Notes: generated by a model not told the origin, from the letters alone. A stretch of DNA of 53,814 nt from CAYLJJ01 sp964384025 (GCA_964384025.1 CAYLJJ010000037.1:1-53814), one strand, 5' to 3'. Shown: positions 6,376 through 15,584, counted from the first letter of the stretch. A program made the numbers and translations.

Positions 6376-9141
6376 ATGAAGGCACTCAAATTCTCGCTCC
6401 TTCTCTTGATGCCCTCTTGGGCACAAGCCCAACTCCCACTGCCCAATCAGGGGGGAATTCAGCTCCTGGCTGAGGAGGATCCGCGAGCTGAGGTAGAGCG
6501 TCATCGAGCGGTTCTGGTTGAGCGACAGTCCCGCCTCGCCATCCGCAGCAGCAGCCTAGAACACTGGAAACGTAGACAAGCTGAGCTGCTCAAGCGCAGA
6601 GAGGAACTCAAAGGCCTCACCCAGGAGCTGCTCTTGGAGGCTCCACCAGAGCGCAGCGCGCGGCGTTGGATAGATCCCAAGGCTCAACCCTCCAAGCCTC
6701 TTCCTGAGATCCGGGTAAAAGAGGGAACGCTAAAGCAGCTTCAAGAACCCAAGGTGGTCAAGCCAGCCCCTCCCCCTGAGCTGCTCCTGCCTCTCTTTCC
6801 CCAGGGGAAGAGATACCTTAGACCAGGGATTCATCCAGAGCATTATCAGGAGCTGCTCCGTGTAGAGAAGACCCTGAAACAGCTTCTGCTTCGTGTAGCT
6901 GCCCTTCAACGTCTCCATTCGGAGGAGGCTGCACAGATCACCGAAGGGATCAATCGTGCCGATGGCCTCCTCAGGAAGATGGAGGGTGATAGATCGGAAG
7001 AGGTGCCGAGGGAGGAGCTTCAGAGGAGTAAGCCTGGGCTCAAGAATGTGGAGCGTCTGGCTCTTAAGGTTCATCTGGCTCGCATTGAGCTCTCTCTGGT
7101 CCGCGCTCGCAAACGCCAAGGGGCTCAAGATGGAGAGGCGGTGGAGGAGGCGGTTGAAGATCTTCTCCCCAGGCTGGCCCCTCTTCAAAGCCTCAAGTTG
7201 GAGCCCTGGGCGGCGTTTCGCGATTCCTTCTCTAGAGCTGAGGCGCTGAGAGAGGAGCATGAGACCCTTCGCCAAGAGTTGAGAGAGTTTACGGTGCTGA
7301 TCAGGACTCTTCGCCCCTCGGTGTTTGAGGCCCGAGTGCGTCGGCATGAGTTGGCCCTGATCGGAGCAGATCGAGAGTTGGCGGCTCGGGAGCACAGCTT
7401 CCAGGAGGCTCTTAAGGGGCTGGAGGTGAAGGATCAGGAGATCAAAGAGTTAGAGCAGCGCTTGGAGCGTTCACGGCAACGACGGAGCCGCAACATTCCC
7501 AGCCTAGAGGAAAGTTTACAGGCCCTGAGAGAGGAGCCTGGAGAGTTCAAAGAGGAGCTGCTCAGCGCCAGCAAAGTACGCAGGGTACATCGCATGCTTC
7601 TTTCTGAGCGCCTCTTCTTTGAGCGCCTTAAGCTTCAACGAGATCTCTTCTGGTTGGAGTTGGCTCAGGCTCTGGGAGGGCTCAAGCGCGGGCGAGCCCC
7701 CTCCCAGGGATTTTTAGAGAAGCAACACCTCATCCTTGAAGCAGCAGAGCAGGAGCGCCGCGAGGATGATCTTCAAACCCGCTGTGAGGGCTGGCGTAGG
7801 GCCCAGAACAGCGTTCGCACCAAGAAGGAGAGTGGCTTTTACGAACTGCGAAGGGAGCTCTTAGAGCATTACGAGGCGCTCGCAGATCTCTGTATGCGGG
7901 AGGAGTGGGTTTTGGGTACCCAGTCTCGTCTGGGAGAGATCGCGCGTTTTCACCTGGAGCGTTATGAGCGCGAGACGCGGGGGATCGGCTACTACCTCTG
8001 GAGAGGTCTCCTGAGCGCCCTGATGGGACTCTTGATTCTGATCATCTCTCGCTGGTTCTCAGGCTTTACCCGTCGCCTCGCCGGACGCAAGGCGGAGGAG
8101 CGTGAGCTAAAACAAGACTCCATCCTCAGCGATGCTCCTGCTGAGGCGGAGGCGGAGGCACAGCATCTAAGAACGCAGCGCCGAGAGCAGCTTAAGCGTC
8201 TAAGAAGCCTCGGCAGCCTGCTCCTTTATCTCTCAGGGCTCAGCAGCCTTTGGCTGGGCTCTGCTTTGCTCGCGGCTCGATATATCTGGTCGATCCCCAT
8301 CTCCCTGACAACCCTCATCGACTGGATCGAACACCCCCTCTTTATCCTGGGGGCTCAGAGCGTCTCTCTCTTAAGCATCATCAGCGTCATCTGGTGGATT
8401 CTGTTCTCGGTCTGGATCGCTGGAGCGATCAACTCCTTTATCTTAGATCTATTGGAGCACTTCGCCATCGAGCCTGGTGTTCAAAACACCATCGGGACGA
8501 TCACTCGCTATATCATCATTCTGACTGGAACCGCCTTGGGGCTCTCGGCGGCGGGCATCAGTATGGAGGCCCTAGCGATGATCTTCGGGGTGATCGGCAT
8601 CGGCATCGGTTTTGGTCTACAGAACATCGCCAGTAACTTCATCAGCGGCTTTATCATCTTGTTGGAACGCCCCATTCGTAAGGGAGACTTCATTCAGGTG
8701 GGAGAGATGGTCGGGGAGGTGAAGAAGATCAGCGCTCGTGCTACCACCATCGAGACTCGAAACGCGGTGACGGTTATCGTCCCCAATGCTGAGTTTATCA
8801 GCAATGAGGTGATCAACTGGACCTTGGGCTCTGGAGAGAGGGTGCGCGCTCAAGTGCAGGTTGGGGTAGCCTATGGCTCCGATCTCACTCAGGTGCGGCG
8901 CTGTCTGTTGCGGGTGGCGCGCAAACACAGGGATGTCCTGAAGTGGCCTCGCCCCTGGGTGGAGATGGGTGGCTTTGGGGACAGCTCTCTGGACTTTCAA
9001 CTCCATATCTGGACAGAGCGAATCCGTGAGCTGCCCCAGCTTCTCTCCGAACTCAATCAAGGAGTCGATGAGGCTTTTCGGGAGGCAGGCATTGAGATCC
9101 CCTTCCCCCAGCGGGTCTACCATATCGAGGCAGAGGATTAG
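6376..9141 (+). CDS. MscS-family mechanosensitive channel with large periplasmic coiled coil
   Basis: A 921-residue protein. A signal peptide (MKALKFSLLLLMPSWAQA) is followed by about 500 residues of Glu/Arg/Leu-rich helix that should form coiled coils in the periplasm. Several membrane segments follow from about residue 540, separated by a charged loop. The C-terminal part is a clear MscS domain: the pore helix region GVIGIGIGFGLQNIASNF, ERPIRKGDFIQV in the beta domain, and the cytoplasmic cage. The layout resembles large MscK-type channels. The channel opens under membrane tension to release solutes during osmotic downshock. The start site is preceded only by a weak AGG. Confidence 0.9.
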   Translation: MKALKFSLLLLMPSWAQAQLPLPNQGGIQLLAEEDPRAEVERHRAVLVERQSRLAIRSSSLEHWKRRQAELLKRREELKGLTQELLLEAPPERSARRWIDPKAQPSKPLPEIRVKEGTLKQLQEPKVVKPAPPPELLLPLFPQGKRYLRPGIHPEHYQELLRVEKTLKQLLLRVAALQRLHSEEAAQITEGINRADGLLRKMEGDRSEEVPREELQRSKPGLKNVERLALKVHLARIELSLVRARKRQGAQDGEAVEEAVEDLLPRLAPLQSLKLEPWAAFRDSFSRAEALREEHETLRQELREFTVLIRTLRPSVFEARVRRHELALIGADRELAAREHSFQEALKGLEVKDQEIKELEQRLERSRQRRSRNIPSLEESLQALREEPGEFKEELLSASKVRRVHRMLLSERLFFERLKLQRDLFWLELAQALGGLKRGRAPSQGFLEKQHLILEAAEQERREDDLQTRCEGWRRAQNSVRTKKESGFYELRRELLEHYEALADLCMREEWVLGTQSRLGEIARFHLERYERETRGIGYYLWRGLLSALMGLLILIISRWFSGFTRRLAGRKAEERELKQDSILSDAPAEAEAEAQHLRTQRREQLKRLRSLGSLLLYLSGLSSLWLGSALLAARYIWSIPISLTTLIDWIEHPLFILGAQSVSLLSIISVIWWILFSVWIAGAINSFILDLLEHFAIEPGVQNTIGTITRYIIILTGTALGLSAAGISMEALAMIFGVIGIGIGFGLQNIASNFISGFIILLERPIRKGDFIQVGEMVGEVKKISARATTIETRNAVTVIVPNAEFISNEVINWTLGSGERVRAQVQVGVAYGSDLTQVRRCLLRVARKHRDVLKWPRPWVEMGGFGDSSLDFQLHIWTERIRELPQLLSELNQGVDEAFREAGIEIPFPQRVYHIEAED

Positions 9142-9202
9142 GTTCTGCGAGAGCGTTGCTTGAGCTGAGGAAGAGTGATAGCCAAGCCTCTTAGGAGGCT
9201 CC

Positions 9203-9958
9203 ATGCGCACCATCATCATCTCAACTTTACTCCTGGCCTGTGGCCCCAGCAACCAGAACTTGGGTTACACAGAGACCGCTCGCTTTCGCTATGAGCAGGG
9301 AGTTGAGGCTCTAGAGGATGATGATTACTTAGAGGCCAACCGCCACCTTCTCTTCGTCAAGAACAAGTTCGCCTACAGTAAATATGCAGCTCTCGCCGAG
9401 CTGCGGATCGCCGACGCCCACTTCAAACAGGAGAAGTATATCGAGGCGATCGACGCCTACCGCAGCTTTCTCCAGGGGCGGCCTCGGCATCAGGAGGTGC
9501 CCTATGCTCGTTGGCGCGTTGGTTTGGCTTACTTTGAACAGGTCCCCAGCGACTTCTTCCTCTTCCCACCCGCCCATGAGAAAGATCAGGGGCCAACCAA
9601 GGACGCTCTACGAGCGCTCCAGACCTATCTAAACTACCATCCAAAACACGAAAAAGCTGAAGCAGCTCAGAAGAAAGTCCGCCTCTGCCGCGCTGAGTTG
9701 GCCGCTCATGAACTCTATGTAGCCAGCTTCTATCTGATGATGAAGCGCCCTCGCTCTGCTCAGGGTCGCTTAGAGATGTTGGTTGAAGTCTATGAGGACC
9801 TTCCTCACTACTGGACTTCAGGAGCTTGGAAGCTGGTGGAGGTTTACAGCGAGTTGAAGCAACTCCCCAAGGCGATTCAGCTGGCCCACAACCTCATCAA
9901 GCGATTCCCCCAGAGCGATGAAGCAAAGCAAGCTCAGCGTTTCCTCAACCATCACTGA
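9203..9958 (+). CDS. bamD: BamD-like outer membrane assembly lipoprotein
   Basis: A 251-residue lipoprotein with a short signal and lipobox LLLACG. The mature part is built of TPR-like repeats: RYEQGVEALEDDDYLEANRH, RIADAHFKQEKYIEAIDAYRSFLQ, and the closing LAHNLIKRFPQSDEA. Order, length and repeat pattern match BamD/YfiO, the BamA partner in outer membrane protein folding. AGGAGG lies just upstream of the ATG. It converges with the SurA-like gene and overlaps it by seven bases; both products act on outer membrane protein biogenesis. Confidence 0.88.
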   Translation: MRTIIISTLLLACGPSNQNLGYTETARFRYEQGVEALEDDDYLEANRHLLFVKNKFAYSKYAALAELRIADAHFKQEKYIEAIDAYRSFLQGRPRHQEVPYARWRVGLAYFEQVPSDFFLFPPAHEKDQGPTKDALRALQTYLNYHPKHEKAEAAQKKVRLCRAELAAHELYVASFYLMMKRPRSAQGRLEMLVEVYEDLPHYWTSGAWKLVEVYSELKQLPKAIQLAHNLIKRFPQSDEAKQAQRFLNHH

Positions 9959-11301
9959 GGCTCAGCCCGCGCCCATCGCCGGATCAACGCCTCGATCCGC
10001 TGATGATCCATGAAGATCTCTCCTTGGGCGCGTAACCAGGAGGAGAGCAAACGCCCACGATTTTGAAGCCTCCAGCGCTGTTGAAACGCCTCCCCCTCTT
10101 GAACCCAAGCACCCTCTTCGGGGAGATGACGCTCCAACAGCTTGGCGATCACATAGTGCTGTCTAATCTTATGGATCTTGCTGATGGGTGCTGAGAGGCT
10201 CAGCTCTTCAAAAGCCTGTTTTTTTAGCTCAGGAGCCAGCCCCAGCCCAGGGATCAGGGGGCCGCGCTCAGAGAAGTCGGGGGTTTGATGGCTGCGGATC
10301 CTCGCGCGTTGAATCAGGGCAGTGGAGATCTCTCTCCCCGCTTTAAGCTCTGCCCGCAGCTCCTCAGCCCAGCCACGGGCCTGGGGGAGCTGATCCCGCT
10401 CTCTGAGGAGACTGGCGGCGATCTCTCGTTGAACACGGATATCTTTAAGGAGGCGCTCCATCGCAGGGTAACGCGCCTTAAGATGGAAGAGCTTAAGCCC
10501 TGATGGATCCCAGCGAGCATACCATCCTCCCAAGGGGAGCTTGGAGAGCTCCGGTAGGCTGGCGCTGCTGCGGGTCAGTGGGCGGCCCCCTTGAGCCGCC
10601 TCAGTGAGGAAGCCCATGAGTGGAGAGAGGGCCTCAAAGCTCAGCGCCTGTGGGAGCATCGAGAACTCAAAGTGGAGGCGCTCTGGGGTGTAAAAGAGCT
10701 TAGGGTGATTGTCGTAGTAGGCGCGCAGCGCCTCAGGCTCACGCTTTAATTGGAGATCGATCTCTCTGGAGGAGGGGACTCTGGAGATCTGAAAGATCTC
10801 TAGGCGGAGTTGACTCTTCTCTGCTCTCCAGGCGCTCTTGATCTCTGCCTCAGAAACCTCATCAGCGAGGTGCTGCTTTAAGGCTTGGCGACACCAGGAG
10901 TCACTCAGCGCTTTCTTGAGCTGCTCCAACTCACTCTCAAAACGGGCCACAAGTTGGGCCTCCAGGGCCTCTGCCGTTAAGCTTTGCTCGCCCGAGAGCT
11001 TCAAGAGCGCTCGCTCTAGAAACTCAGTGGGCATAAAGAGCCCTCGTTGCTCGCACTCTTCACGGAGCAGCCTTCTCTGGAGAATTTGGAGGAGGATCTC
11101 AGGCCAGAGCCCTTTCTTTAAGAGCCCAGCTCGTGGGGGCTTAGAGCCACTGCGAAGTTGCTCTTGAAGTTGAGCTTCTTCCAAGGCGAGCAGGAGCCCT
11201 TCTGCTTGAAGTTTGAGCTGCCCTATTTGAGCCAAGGGTCTTTTTTGGGGAGCGAGGGGAGGGGCAGTGAGCTGCAGCATCAAGAACAAGAACGCAAACA
11301 T
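9952..11301 (-). CDS. SurA/PpiD-like periplasmic chaperone, degenerate parvulin
   Basis: A 449-residue exported protein with an N-terminal hydrophobic signal. Residues 60-190 resemble the helical SurA N-domain (RRLLREECEQRGL, then EVSEAEIKSAWR). A PPIase-like region follows (YYDNHPKLFYTPERLHF, and later PLIPGLGLAPELKKQAFEELSLSAPISKI), close to the parvulin pattern but with weak catalytic-site conservation. It probably escorts outer membrane proteins to the Bam complex. The ATG is well placed behind AGGAGG. Isomerase activity is uncertain. Confidence 0.75.
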   Translation of the reverse strand: MFAFLFLMLQLTAPPLAPQKRPLAQIGQLKLQAEGLLLALEEAQLQEQLRSGSKPPRAGLLKKGLWPEILLQILQRRLLREECEQRGLFMPTEFLERALLKLSGEQSLTAEALEAQLVARFESELEQLKKALSDSWCRQALKQHLADEVSEAEIKSAWRAEKSQLRLEIFQISRVPSSREIDLQLKREPEALRAYYDNHPKLFYTPERLHFEFSMLPQALSFEALSPLMGFLTEAAQGGRPLTRSSASLPELSKLPLGGWYARWDPSGLKLFHLKARYPAMERLLKDIRVQREIAASLLRERDQLPQARGWAEELRAELKAGREISTALIQRARIRSHQTPDFSERGPLIPGLGLAPELKKQAFEELSLSAPISKIHKIRQHYVIAKLLERHLPEEGAWVQEGEAFQQRWRLQNRGRLLSSWLRAQGEIFMDHQRIEALIRRWARAEPQ

Positions 11302-11331
11302 ATCGCCCTCCTAAAGCCTCAAGACCTGCGA

Positions 11332-11349
11332 GCACCAGAGCTCTGGTGC
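11332..11349. promoter_or_regulatory. Perfect 18-bp palindrome, candidate operator
   Basis: GCACCAGAGCTCTGGTGC is a perfect inverted repeat in the 148-base region between the SurA-like gene (minus) and the small gene at 11450 (plus). Its place between divergent starts suits a binding site for a dimeric regulator. No U-tract follows on either strand, so a terminator is unlikely. Confidence 0.4.
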
Positions 11350-11449
11350 GGTTACGATATAACACAGGAGAACCTTGAAAATTGCCTTGTGAGCCAGGGG
11401 TGCCTGTGATACTTACCTTCGCCTTTTTCTCAGTGTATCGGAGCCCCTG

Positions 11450-11785
11450 ATGGCGAGCCCACTACTGACCGTTAAGAAGCAGTTCCCCGCCACAAGGCGC
11501 GAAGACTCTAAGGAGGCTCTTGTTGAGAAGCTTCTGCCGATCCTGGATCGAGATCCAGATGAATCGGAAGGAGAGTTCAAGGATCGCCTGATGCGGGTCA
11601 GCAACAAGAAACTGCTTAGGCTTCAGGCGCGAGAGGAGACCCTCCGTACGCGCTTCAACAGCCGAGAGCGCCTCGTTGACGAGATCGTCAAGCTCAAGAT
11701 GGGCCGCGACGATGCAGATTATCGTCATAAGCTTCAGAGCATGAAGACTGGACGGCTCTTGGATCTACATCGCTCCCTGAGTTAA
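11450..11785 (+). CDS. Small charged helical protein, unknown
   Basis: A 111-residue protein rich in Arg, Lys, Glu and Leu and probably all helical, with no signal peptide, membrane segment or cysteine. I do not recognise the family. It contains repeated Arg/Lys-Leu turns such as NKKLLRLQAREETLR and ends TGRLLDLHRSLS. The ATG lies after a short TA-rich stretch without a strong ribosome-binding site. It sits between the SurA-like gene and the CarD-like gene. Codon use matches neighbouring genes, which supports it being real. Confidence 0.6.
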   Translation: MASPLLTVKKQFPATRREDSKEALVEKLLPILDRDPDESEGEFKDRLMRVSNKKLLRLQAREETLRTRFNSRERLVDEIVKLKMGRDDADYRHKLQSMKTGRLLDLHRSLS

Positions 11786-11793
11786 GGCTTCAC

Positions 11794-11810
11794 CAGGAGC
11801 GTTGCTCCTG
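11794..11810 (+). terminator. Short hairpin after the 11450 gene
   Basis: CAGGAGC-GTT-GCTCCTG forms a perfect 7-bp stem with a 3-base loop, nine bases after the stop codon. No T-run follows, so intrinsic termination is doubtful; it may instead protect the 3' end. Confidence 0.35.
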
Positions 11811-11899
11811 ACCCCAAGAATCTGCTCTAACCCTCAAACCTTCCCTGCTCCTCCAGTCCAGAGGGAGGGATTTCGCGGGCCAATCACCCATCTCTTCCC

Positions 11900-11905
11900 T
11901 ATAAT
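11900..11905 (+). promoter_or_regulatory. Candidate -10 element upstream of the CarD-like gene
   Basis: A perfect TATAAT lies 105 bases upstream of the start at 12011. No good -35 hexamer lies 16-18 bases further upstream, so the promoter may depend on an activator or a stabiliser of the open complex. Confidence 0.35.
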
Positions 11906-12010
11906 GCCCTTCACCTCCTGGAAAGATCCGCGCTCTGGGAGTCCGCCTCTCCCAAAAGTAAGACCCAGGGGGTGGCCAAAAAAGCTGTGGGTTAGAGCTG
12001 AGAGGTGGAG

Positions 12011-12499
12011 ATGGCAAAGAGCTTTAAGGTCGGCGAGATGGCGGTCTATCCTGCGCAGGGTGTGGCTGAGATTCAGGGAATAGAGACCCTGGAGATCGCG
12101 GGCATTGTCACCGAGTTCTATATGCTCCGCTGTCTGGACTCGGAGAAGAAGATCCGCGTACCGGTGAATAATGTTGAGCAGGTAGGTTTACGTGAGTTGG
12201 TTAAAGAAGCGGAGATTCAGGAGGCGCTTGAGCTGCTCCGCATCGAGAATGTGGCTATTGAGGAGCCCAACTGGAATCGCCGCCACCGTCGCTATATCGA
12301 GAAGATCCAGACAGGAGAGTTTAAGGAGATGGCTCAGGTTTTACGAGATCTGCACCTGACCCGCCGTGAAAAGCAGCTCTCCTACGGAGAACGCCGAGTC
12401 TACGAAACGACGATGCAGCTTTTGATTCAGGAGTTGGCCGTCGCCAAGAGTCTTCCAGAAGATGAGGTGGCCACAGAGTTAGAGCAGATCCTGGACTAG
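12011..12499 (+). CDS. CarD/CdnL-family transcription factor
   Basis: A 162-residue protein. The N-terminal Tudor-like domain (FKVGEMAVYPAQGVAEIQGIE) matches the RNA-polymerase interaction domain of CarD/CdnL and TRCF. The helical C-terminal half (WNRRHRRYIEKIQTG, VLRDLHLTRREKQLSYGERR) matches the DNA-binding part. These proteins bind the RNA polymerase beta subunit and stabilise open complexes at rRNA and growth genes. The ATG at 12011 behind GAGAGGTGG is preferred to an in-frame GTG six bases upstream. Length is typical for CdnL. Confidence 0.92.
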   Translation: MAKSFKVGEMAVYPAQGVAEIQGIETLEIAGIVTEFYMLRCLDSEKKIRVPVNNVEQVGLRELVKEAEIQEALELLRIENVAIEEPNWNRRHRRYIEKIQTGEFKEMAQVLRDLHLTRREKQLSYGERRVYETTMQLLIQELAVAKSLPEDEVATELEQILD

Positions 12500-12625
12500 A
12501 CTTCTCCGCCGTGCTCATATCACCCACGACAGCACCGGCGTGTGGAACATGACATCTGGCAACTCACGGCGCTCTAAGGGCTAATCACAACAGGAGACGA
12601 TCACCCAAAGGAAGAGCGGGCTTCC

Positions 12626-12653
12626 TTGACATCCCCTCTCGCCAGAGTATAGA
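12626..12653 (+). promoter_or_regulatory. Sigma70-type promoter of the lipoprotein-OmpA operon
   Basis: TTGACA at 12626-12631 and TATAGA at 12648-12653 are separated by 16 bases, close to the housekeeping consensus. They lie 33 bases upstream of the lipoprotein start at 12686. This is the clearest promoter in the window. Confidence 0.7.
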
Positions 12654-12685
12654 TGAGACCGCCTCAAGCTGGGGAGAACTCCACT

Positions 12686-13066
12686 ATGCTGCTGAATCTC
12701 TTGAAGCTGCTCACCCTCTCTCTTGCCCTCTTAGCCTGTGGTCCCGTTACAGCGATTACGACCATCGCTGAAGCCACTGTCGCCTTAAAGGGCGCTGAGG
12801 GTGCTCAAGCTAAGCAATACGCCAAGTATGAGTATGTGCGCGCTCGTGAGCACCTCAGGAAGGCTAAGGAGGAGGAGGGCTTCTCCGATTTTCAGGCGGC
12901 CATCAACTTGGCTTTAGAGTCTCGCAACTTCTCTGAAAAGGCCAAGAAGCGGGCGATGAACAACCCCGCTCGAGGTCTCACCCCCTCCAGCTCAAAGCCA
13001 AACGACCTCAAATCCTCGATCTTAAGCCCAGTCGGTCCCATTCCAGCCAGCGGGAGCAGCCTGTGA
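12686..13066 (+). CDS. Small envelope lipoprotein, DUF4398-like
   Basis: The start MLLNLLKLLTLSLALLACG gives a lipoprotein signal with lipobox LLAC; a longer start at 12653 would overlap the promoter. The mature part is helical, with YAKYEYVRAREHLRKAKEE and FQAAINLALESRNFSEKAKKRA, resembling the DUF4398 family often found beside OmpA genes. The C-terminal tail is Ser/Pro-rich. The stop overlaps the GTG start of the OmpA gene (GTGA), so the two are translationally coupled. It probably works with the OmpA lipoprotein at the outer membrane or peptidoglycan. Confidence 0.8.
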   Translation: MLLNLLKLLTLSLALLACGPVTAITTIAEATVALKGAEGAQAKQYAKYEYVRAREHLRKAKEEEGFSDFQAAINLALESRNFSEKAKKRAMNNPARGLTPSSSKPNDLKSSILSPVGPIPASGSSL

Positions 13067-14235
13067 AGTCTCATCACCTGAGATCTTGGAGCCTCTTTGG
13101 CGCGGGCCTCCTTCTCCTGAACGCCTGCGTGGGGGGAGCCGCACTCCAGGGCAAAGCCAACAGCATCGCTGAGAAGCTCAAGGCGGTCGAGATGCCCGCT
13201 CGCAAATGCGCTGAGGAGGATTTGGCGATGGCTCAAAGCCATCTCCAGTTCGCTCAGCTGGAGCTCTCGCAGGGGGCCTCTTTCCGGGCCAAAGAGCACC
13301 TAGATATCGCCGAGAAGGCAACTTTAAAGGCAGAGCGAGTCGCTCCTTTGCCTGAGTGTCAAGAAGATCGGGATAAAGATGGGATCCCTGATCCGAAAGA
13401 TCGCTGTCCAGATGATCCTGAGGATATGGATGGCTATGAAGATGAGGATGGCTGCCCTGAAGATCAGGACTCAGATGGAGATGGCATCTTCGACAGCAAA
13501 GATAAATGTCCCCATGATCCTGAGGATATGGATGGGGTTGAGGATGAGGATGGCTGTCCTGATCTGGTCAAAGATCGAGATCGTGATGGGATCGAAGATG
13601 GGAAGGATCAGTGCCCAGATGATCCCGAGGATAAGGACAACTTCCAAGATGAGGATGGTTGCCCCGATATAGACAATGATCAAGATGGCATCTTGGATAA
13701 GCAGGACAAGTGCCCTCTCCAGGCGGAGGATAAGGATAAGTTTGAGGATGAGGATGGCTGTCCCGATCTTGATAACGACCAGGATCGCATCCCCGATCAG
13801 AAGGATGGCTGTCCCAACCAGCCTGAGGATTATGATGGCGATGCTGATGAGGATGGATGTCCAGATCTCTACAAAACCATCGTGGTCAAAGATGATCGCA
13901 TTGAACTCAAACAAACTATTTTCTTCCAGAGCGGTAAGGCGAGGATCCTGAGTAAATCATTCCCCTTGTTGAACGAGGTGGCATCAGCATTGAGCGATCT
14001 TTCAAAAGTCAAAGTTCGTATTGAGGGTCATACTGACAGCCGAGGAAGTGCTAAATACAATCGGAAGCTTTCTCAAAAGCGCGCTGATTCCGTTCGAAAA
14101 TATCTTATCGGCCAGGGAATCACTCCAAGCCGTATGACCGCCACAGGTTATGGTGAAGACAACCCCATCGACGACAATCGCACTGCTGATGGTCGTGCTG
14201 CCAACCGGCGTGTAGAATTCCTGATCGCGAAGTAA
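13063..14235 (+). CDS. OmpA-family lipoprotein with TSP type-3 repeats
   Basis: A 390-residue protein with a GTG start overlapping the previous stop. The signal ends in the lipobox LLNAC, so it is probably lipid-anchored in the outer membrane. Residues 40-95 are helical and echo the preceding lipoprotein. Residues 103-268 are five calcium-binding thrombospondin type-3 repeats (DxDxDGI.D..D.CP..PED). Residues 280-390 form an OmpA peptidoglycan-binding domain with RIEGHTDSRGS and ANRRVEFLI. It should tether the outer membrane to the cell wall through the Asp-rich spacer. Confidence 0.92.
   Translation: MKSHHLRSWSLFGAGLLLLNACVGGAALQGKANSIAEKLKAVEMPARKCAEEDLAMAQSHLQFAQLELSQGASFRAKEHLDIAEKATLKAERVAPLPECQEDRDKDGIPDPKDRCPDDPEDMDGYEDEDGCPEDQDSDGDGIFDSKDKCPHDPEDMDGVEDEDGCPDLVKDRDRDGIEDGKDQCPDDPEDKDNFQDEDGCPDIDNDQDGILDKQDKCPLQAEDKDKFEDEDGCPDLDNDQDRIPDQKDGCPNQPEDYDGDADEDGCPDLYKTIVVKDDRIELKQTIFFQSGKARILSKSFPLLNEVASALSDLSKVKVRIEGHTDSRGSAKYNRKLSQKRADSVRKYLIGQGITPSRMTATGYGEDNPIDDNRTADGRAANRRVEFLIAK
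13369..13867 (+). repeat. Tandem coding repeats (TSP type-3 units)
   Basis: Five related units of about 90-110 bp encode Asp-rich calcium-binding modules with the recurring peptide DEDGCPD. The similarity is visible at DNA level in repeated GATGAGGATGGCTG blocks. The opposite strand shows a long spurious open frame. Confidence 0.8.
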
Positions 14236-14240
14236 TCTAG

Positions 14241-15584
14241 ATGCCTGATCCAGCCAAGCTCCTTACCCTATTTTTCCTCCTCTTTCTCCCGAGCAGTGTT
14301 CAGGCTCAGCGTAACGTCTATCAAGCTGAGGGAGAGGTTGAGCGGCTCCTCAATGATGCTCGCTCCTACTACGATAACCTTGAATTGGAGGCCGCCGAGG
14401 ATGCTCTCTCTCGAGCTCTTCGTTTGGGGAAGCGTTGGGGACTGCGAAGCCGCTCTATGGCCGAGGTGCACCTACAACGCGCCCTCTTGACGCATGTTCG
14501 AGATCGAAACAGCGACGCGACCATCAATCACTTTGTGGCGGCTCTACGCATCGATGATCGGGTGCGTTTGGATCCGATGGTCAGCACACCCAGCTTGGAT
14601 CGCCTCTTCGTCGAGGCGAAGCGGATCTGCGCTCGGGACACGCGCGGGAATGAGCGCCGGGGTGATCCTCGAGAGCGACCTCCTCCGCGAAGAGAAGCAG
14701 CCAAACCAGCTATCCAGCACGATCCTGTTAAGCAGATCCAAGGGGGAGACCCTCTGACAGTCGTGATTGAGGTCTCAAAACAGCTCAACCAGAAGATCTA
14801 TCGAGTTTGGCTCTACTTTAGAAGCGCGCGCTCTGAGCAGGTCCAGCGCTTGGAGATGAAGCCTGAGGGAGCCAGTTCCTTCTCTACCCGCATCTCTGGT
14901 CGCTTTGTAGCGGGTCGCACGTTGACCTACTATGTCAACATCGAGGATCGGCGAGGGAAAGTGATCGAGAGGATCCAAAGCGCTCGTGATCCTATCGTGG
15001 TGCGTGTCATCGGAGACGCCCTGGGGGATCTGGATGAGATCCCCTCTGGAGAGGGCTTAGATGGGGGAGAGGGCTGGGATGAACCTGAGGCTCAGACACG
15101 GCGCTATGTCAGCTTTGGGCTCGCCGTTGGGACCGGTGGAGGTTTTATATCCGATCTGGCGACCCCACAAAATCAGCCCGCCAGCATCAGGCCAGGCTTC
15201 GCCCTGACCCCTTTTCACACCCTCCTAGAATTGGACTTCTGGGCAACAGAGTGGCTGGGTCTGGGTGCCTTTGCTCGCCTCCAGATCGTCGAGTGGGCTC
15301 ATCTTGAGGGTGGACGGCTTAAGTTCAGGGTGGTCAACAAGAGGGCCCATCAACTCCTGCTCCGTGTTGGAGGGGGTCTGGGTCGAGTGCGGCACTTGGT
15401 AGATCTGGGCAACGCCTTAGATACGACCATGGAGGGCCCCTACTGCTACACTCTAGGGCTCAGATACCTCTACAGCTTCAGCAAGAATATCAGCCTTGCC
15501 GTCACCCCTGATTTTTACCATATGATTGGGGACTCTCCCTCTCCACAGATCGATCTCAGCTTGGGGATTGTCGCTGGGTTTTGA
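14241..15584 (+). CDS. Exported TPR-like and beta-rich protein, possible outer membrane protein
   Basis: A 447-residue protein starting five bases after the OmpA stop, with a signal peptide ending SSVQAQ. Residues 25-130 look like TPR helices (ARSYYDNLELEAAEDALSRAL). A basic linker (about 135-165) is followed by a beta-sandwich-like segment and an acidic Gly-rich stretch. The last 150 residues alternate as in an outer membrane barrel and end in LSLGIVAGF with a terminal Phe. I do not recognise a named family. It shares the operon with the DUF4398-like and OmpA lipoproteins, and its 3' end overlaps convergent truA by 29 bases. Confidence 0.8.
   Translation: MPDPAKLLTLFFLLFLPSSVQAQRNVYQAEGEVERLLNDARSYYDNLELEAAEDALSRALRLGKRWGLRSRSMAEVHLQRALLTHVRDRNSDATINHFVAALRIDDRVRLDPMVSTPSLDRLFVEAKRICARDTRGNERRGDPRERPPPRREAAKPAIQHDPVKQIQGGDPLTVVIEVSKQLNQKIYRVWLYFRSARSEQVQRLEMKPEGASSFSTRISGRFVAGRTLTYYVNIEDRRGKVIERIQSARDPIVVRVIGDALGDLDEIPSGEGLDGGEGWDEPEAQTRRYVSFGLAVGTGGGFISDLATPQNQPASIRPGFALTPFHTLLELDFWATEWLGLGAFARLQIVEWAHLEGGRLKFRVVNKRAHQLLLRVGGGLGRVRHLVDLGNALDTTMEGPYCYTLGLRYLYSFSKNISLAVTPDFYHMIGDSPSPQIDLSLGIVAGF

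Noticed and set aside
13471..13914. A 147-codon minus-strand ORF rich in Ile
   Set aside because: It is the antisense shadow of the Asp-rich TSP3 repeats of the OmpA gene.
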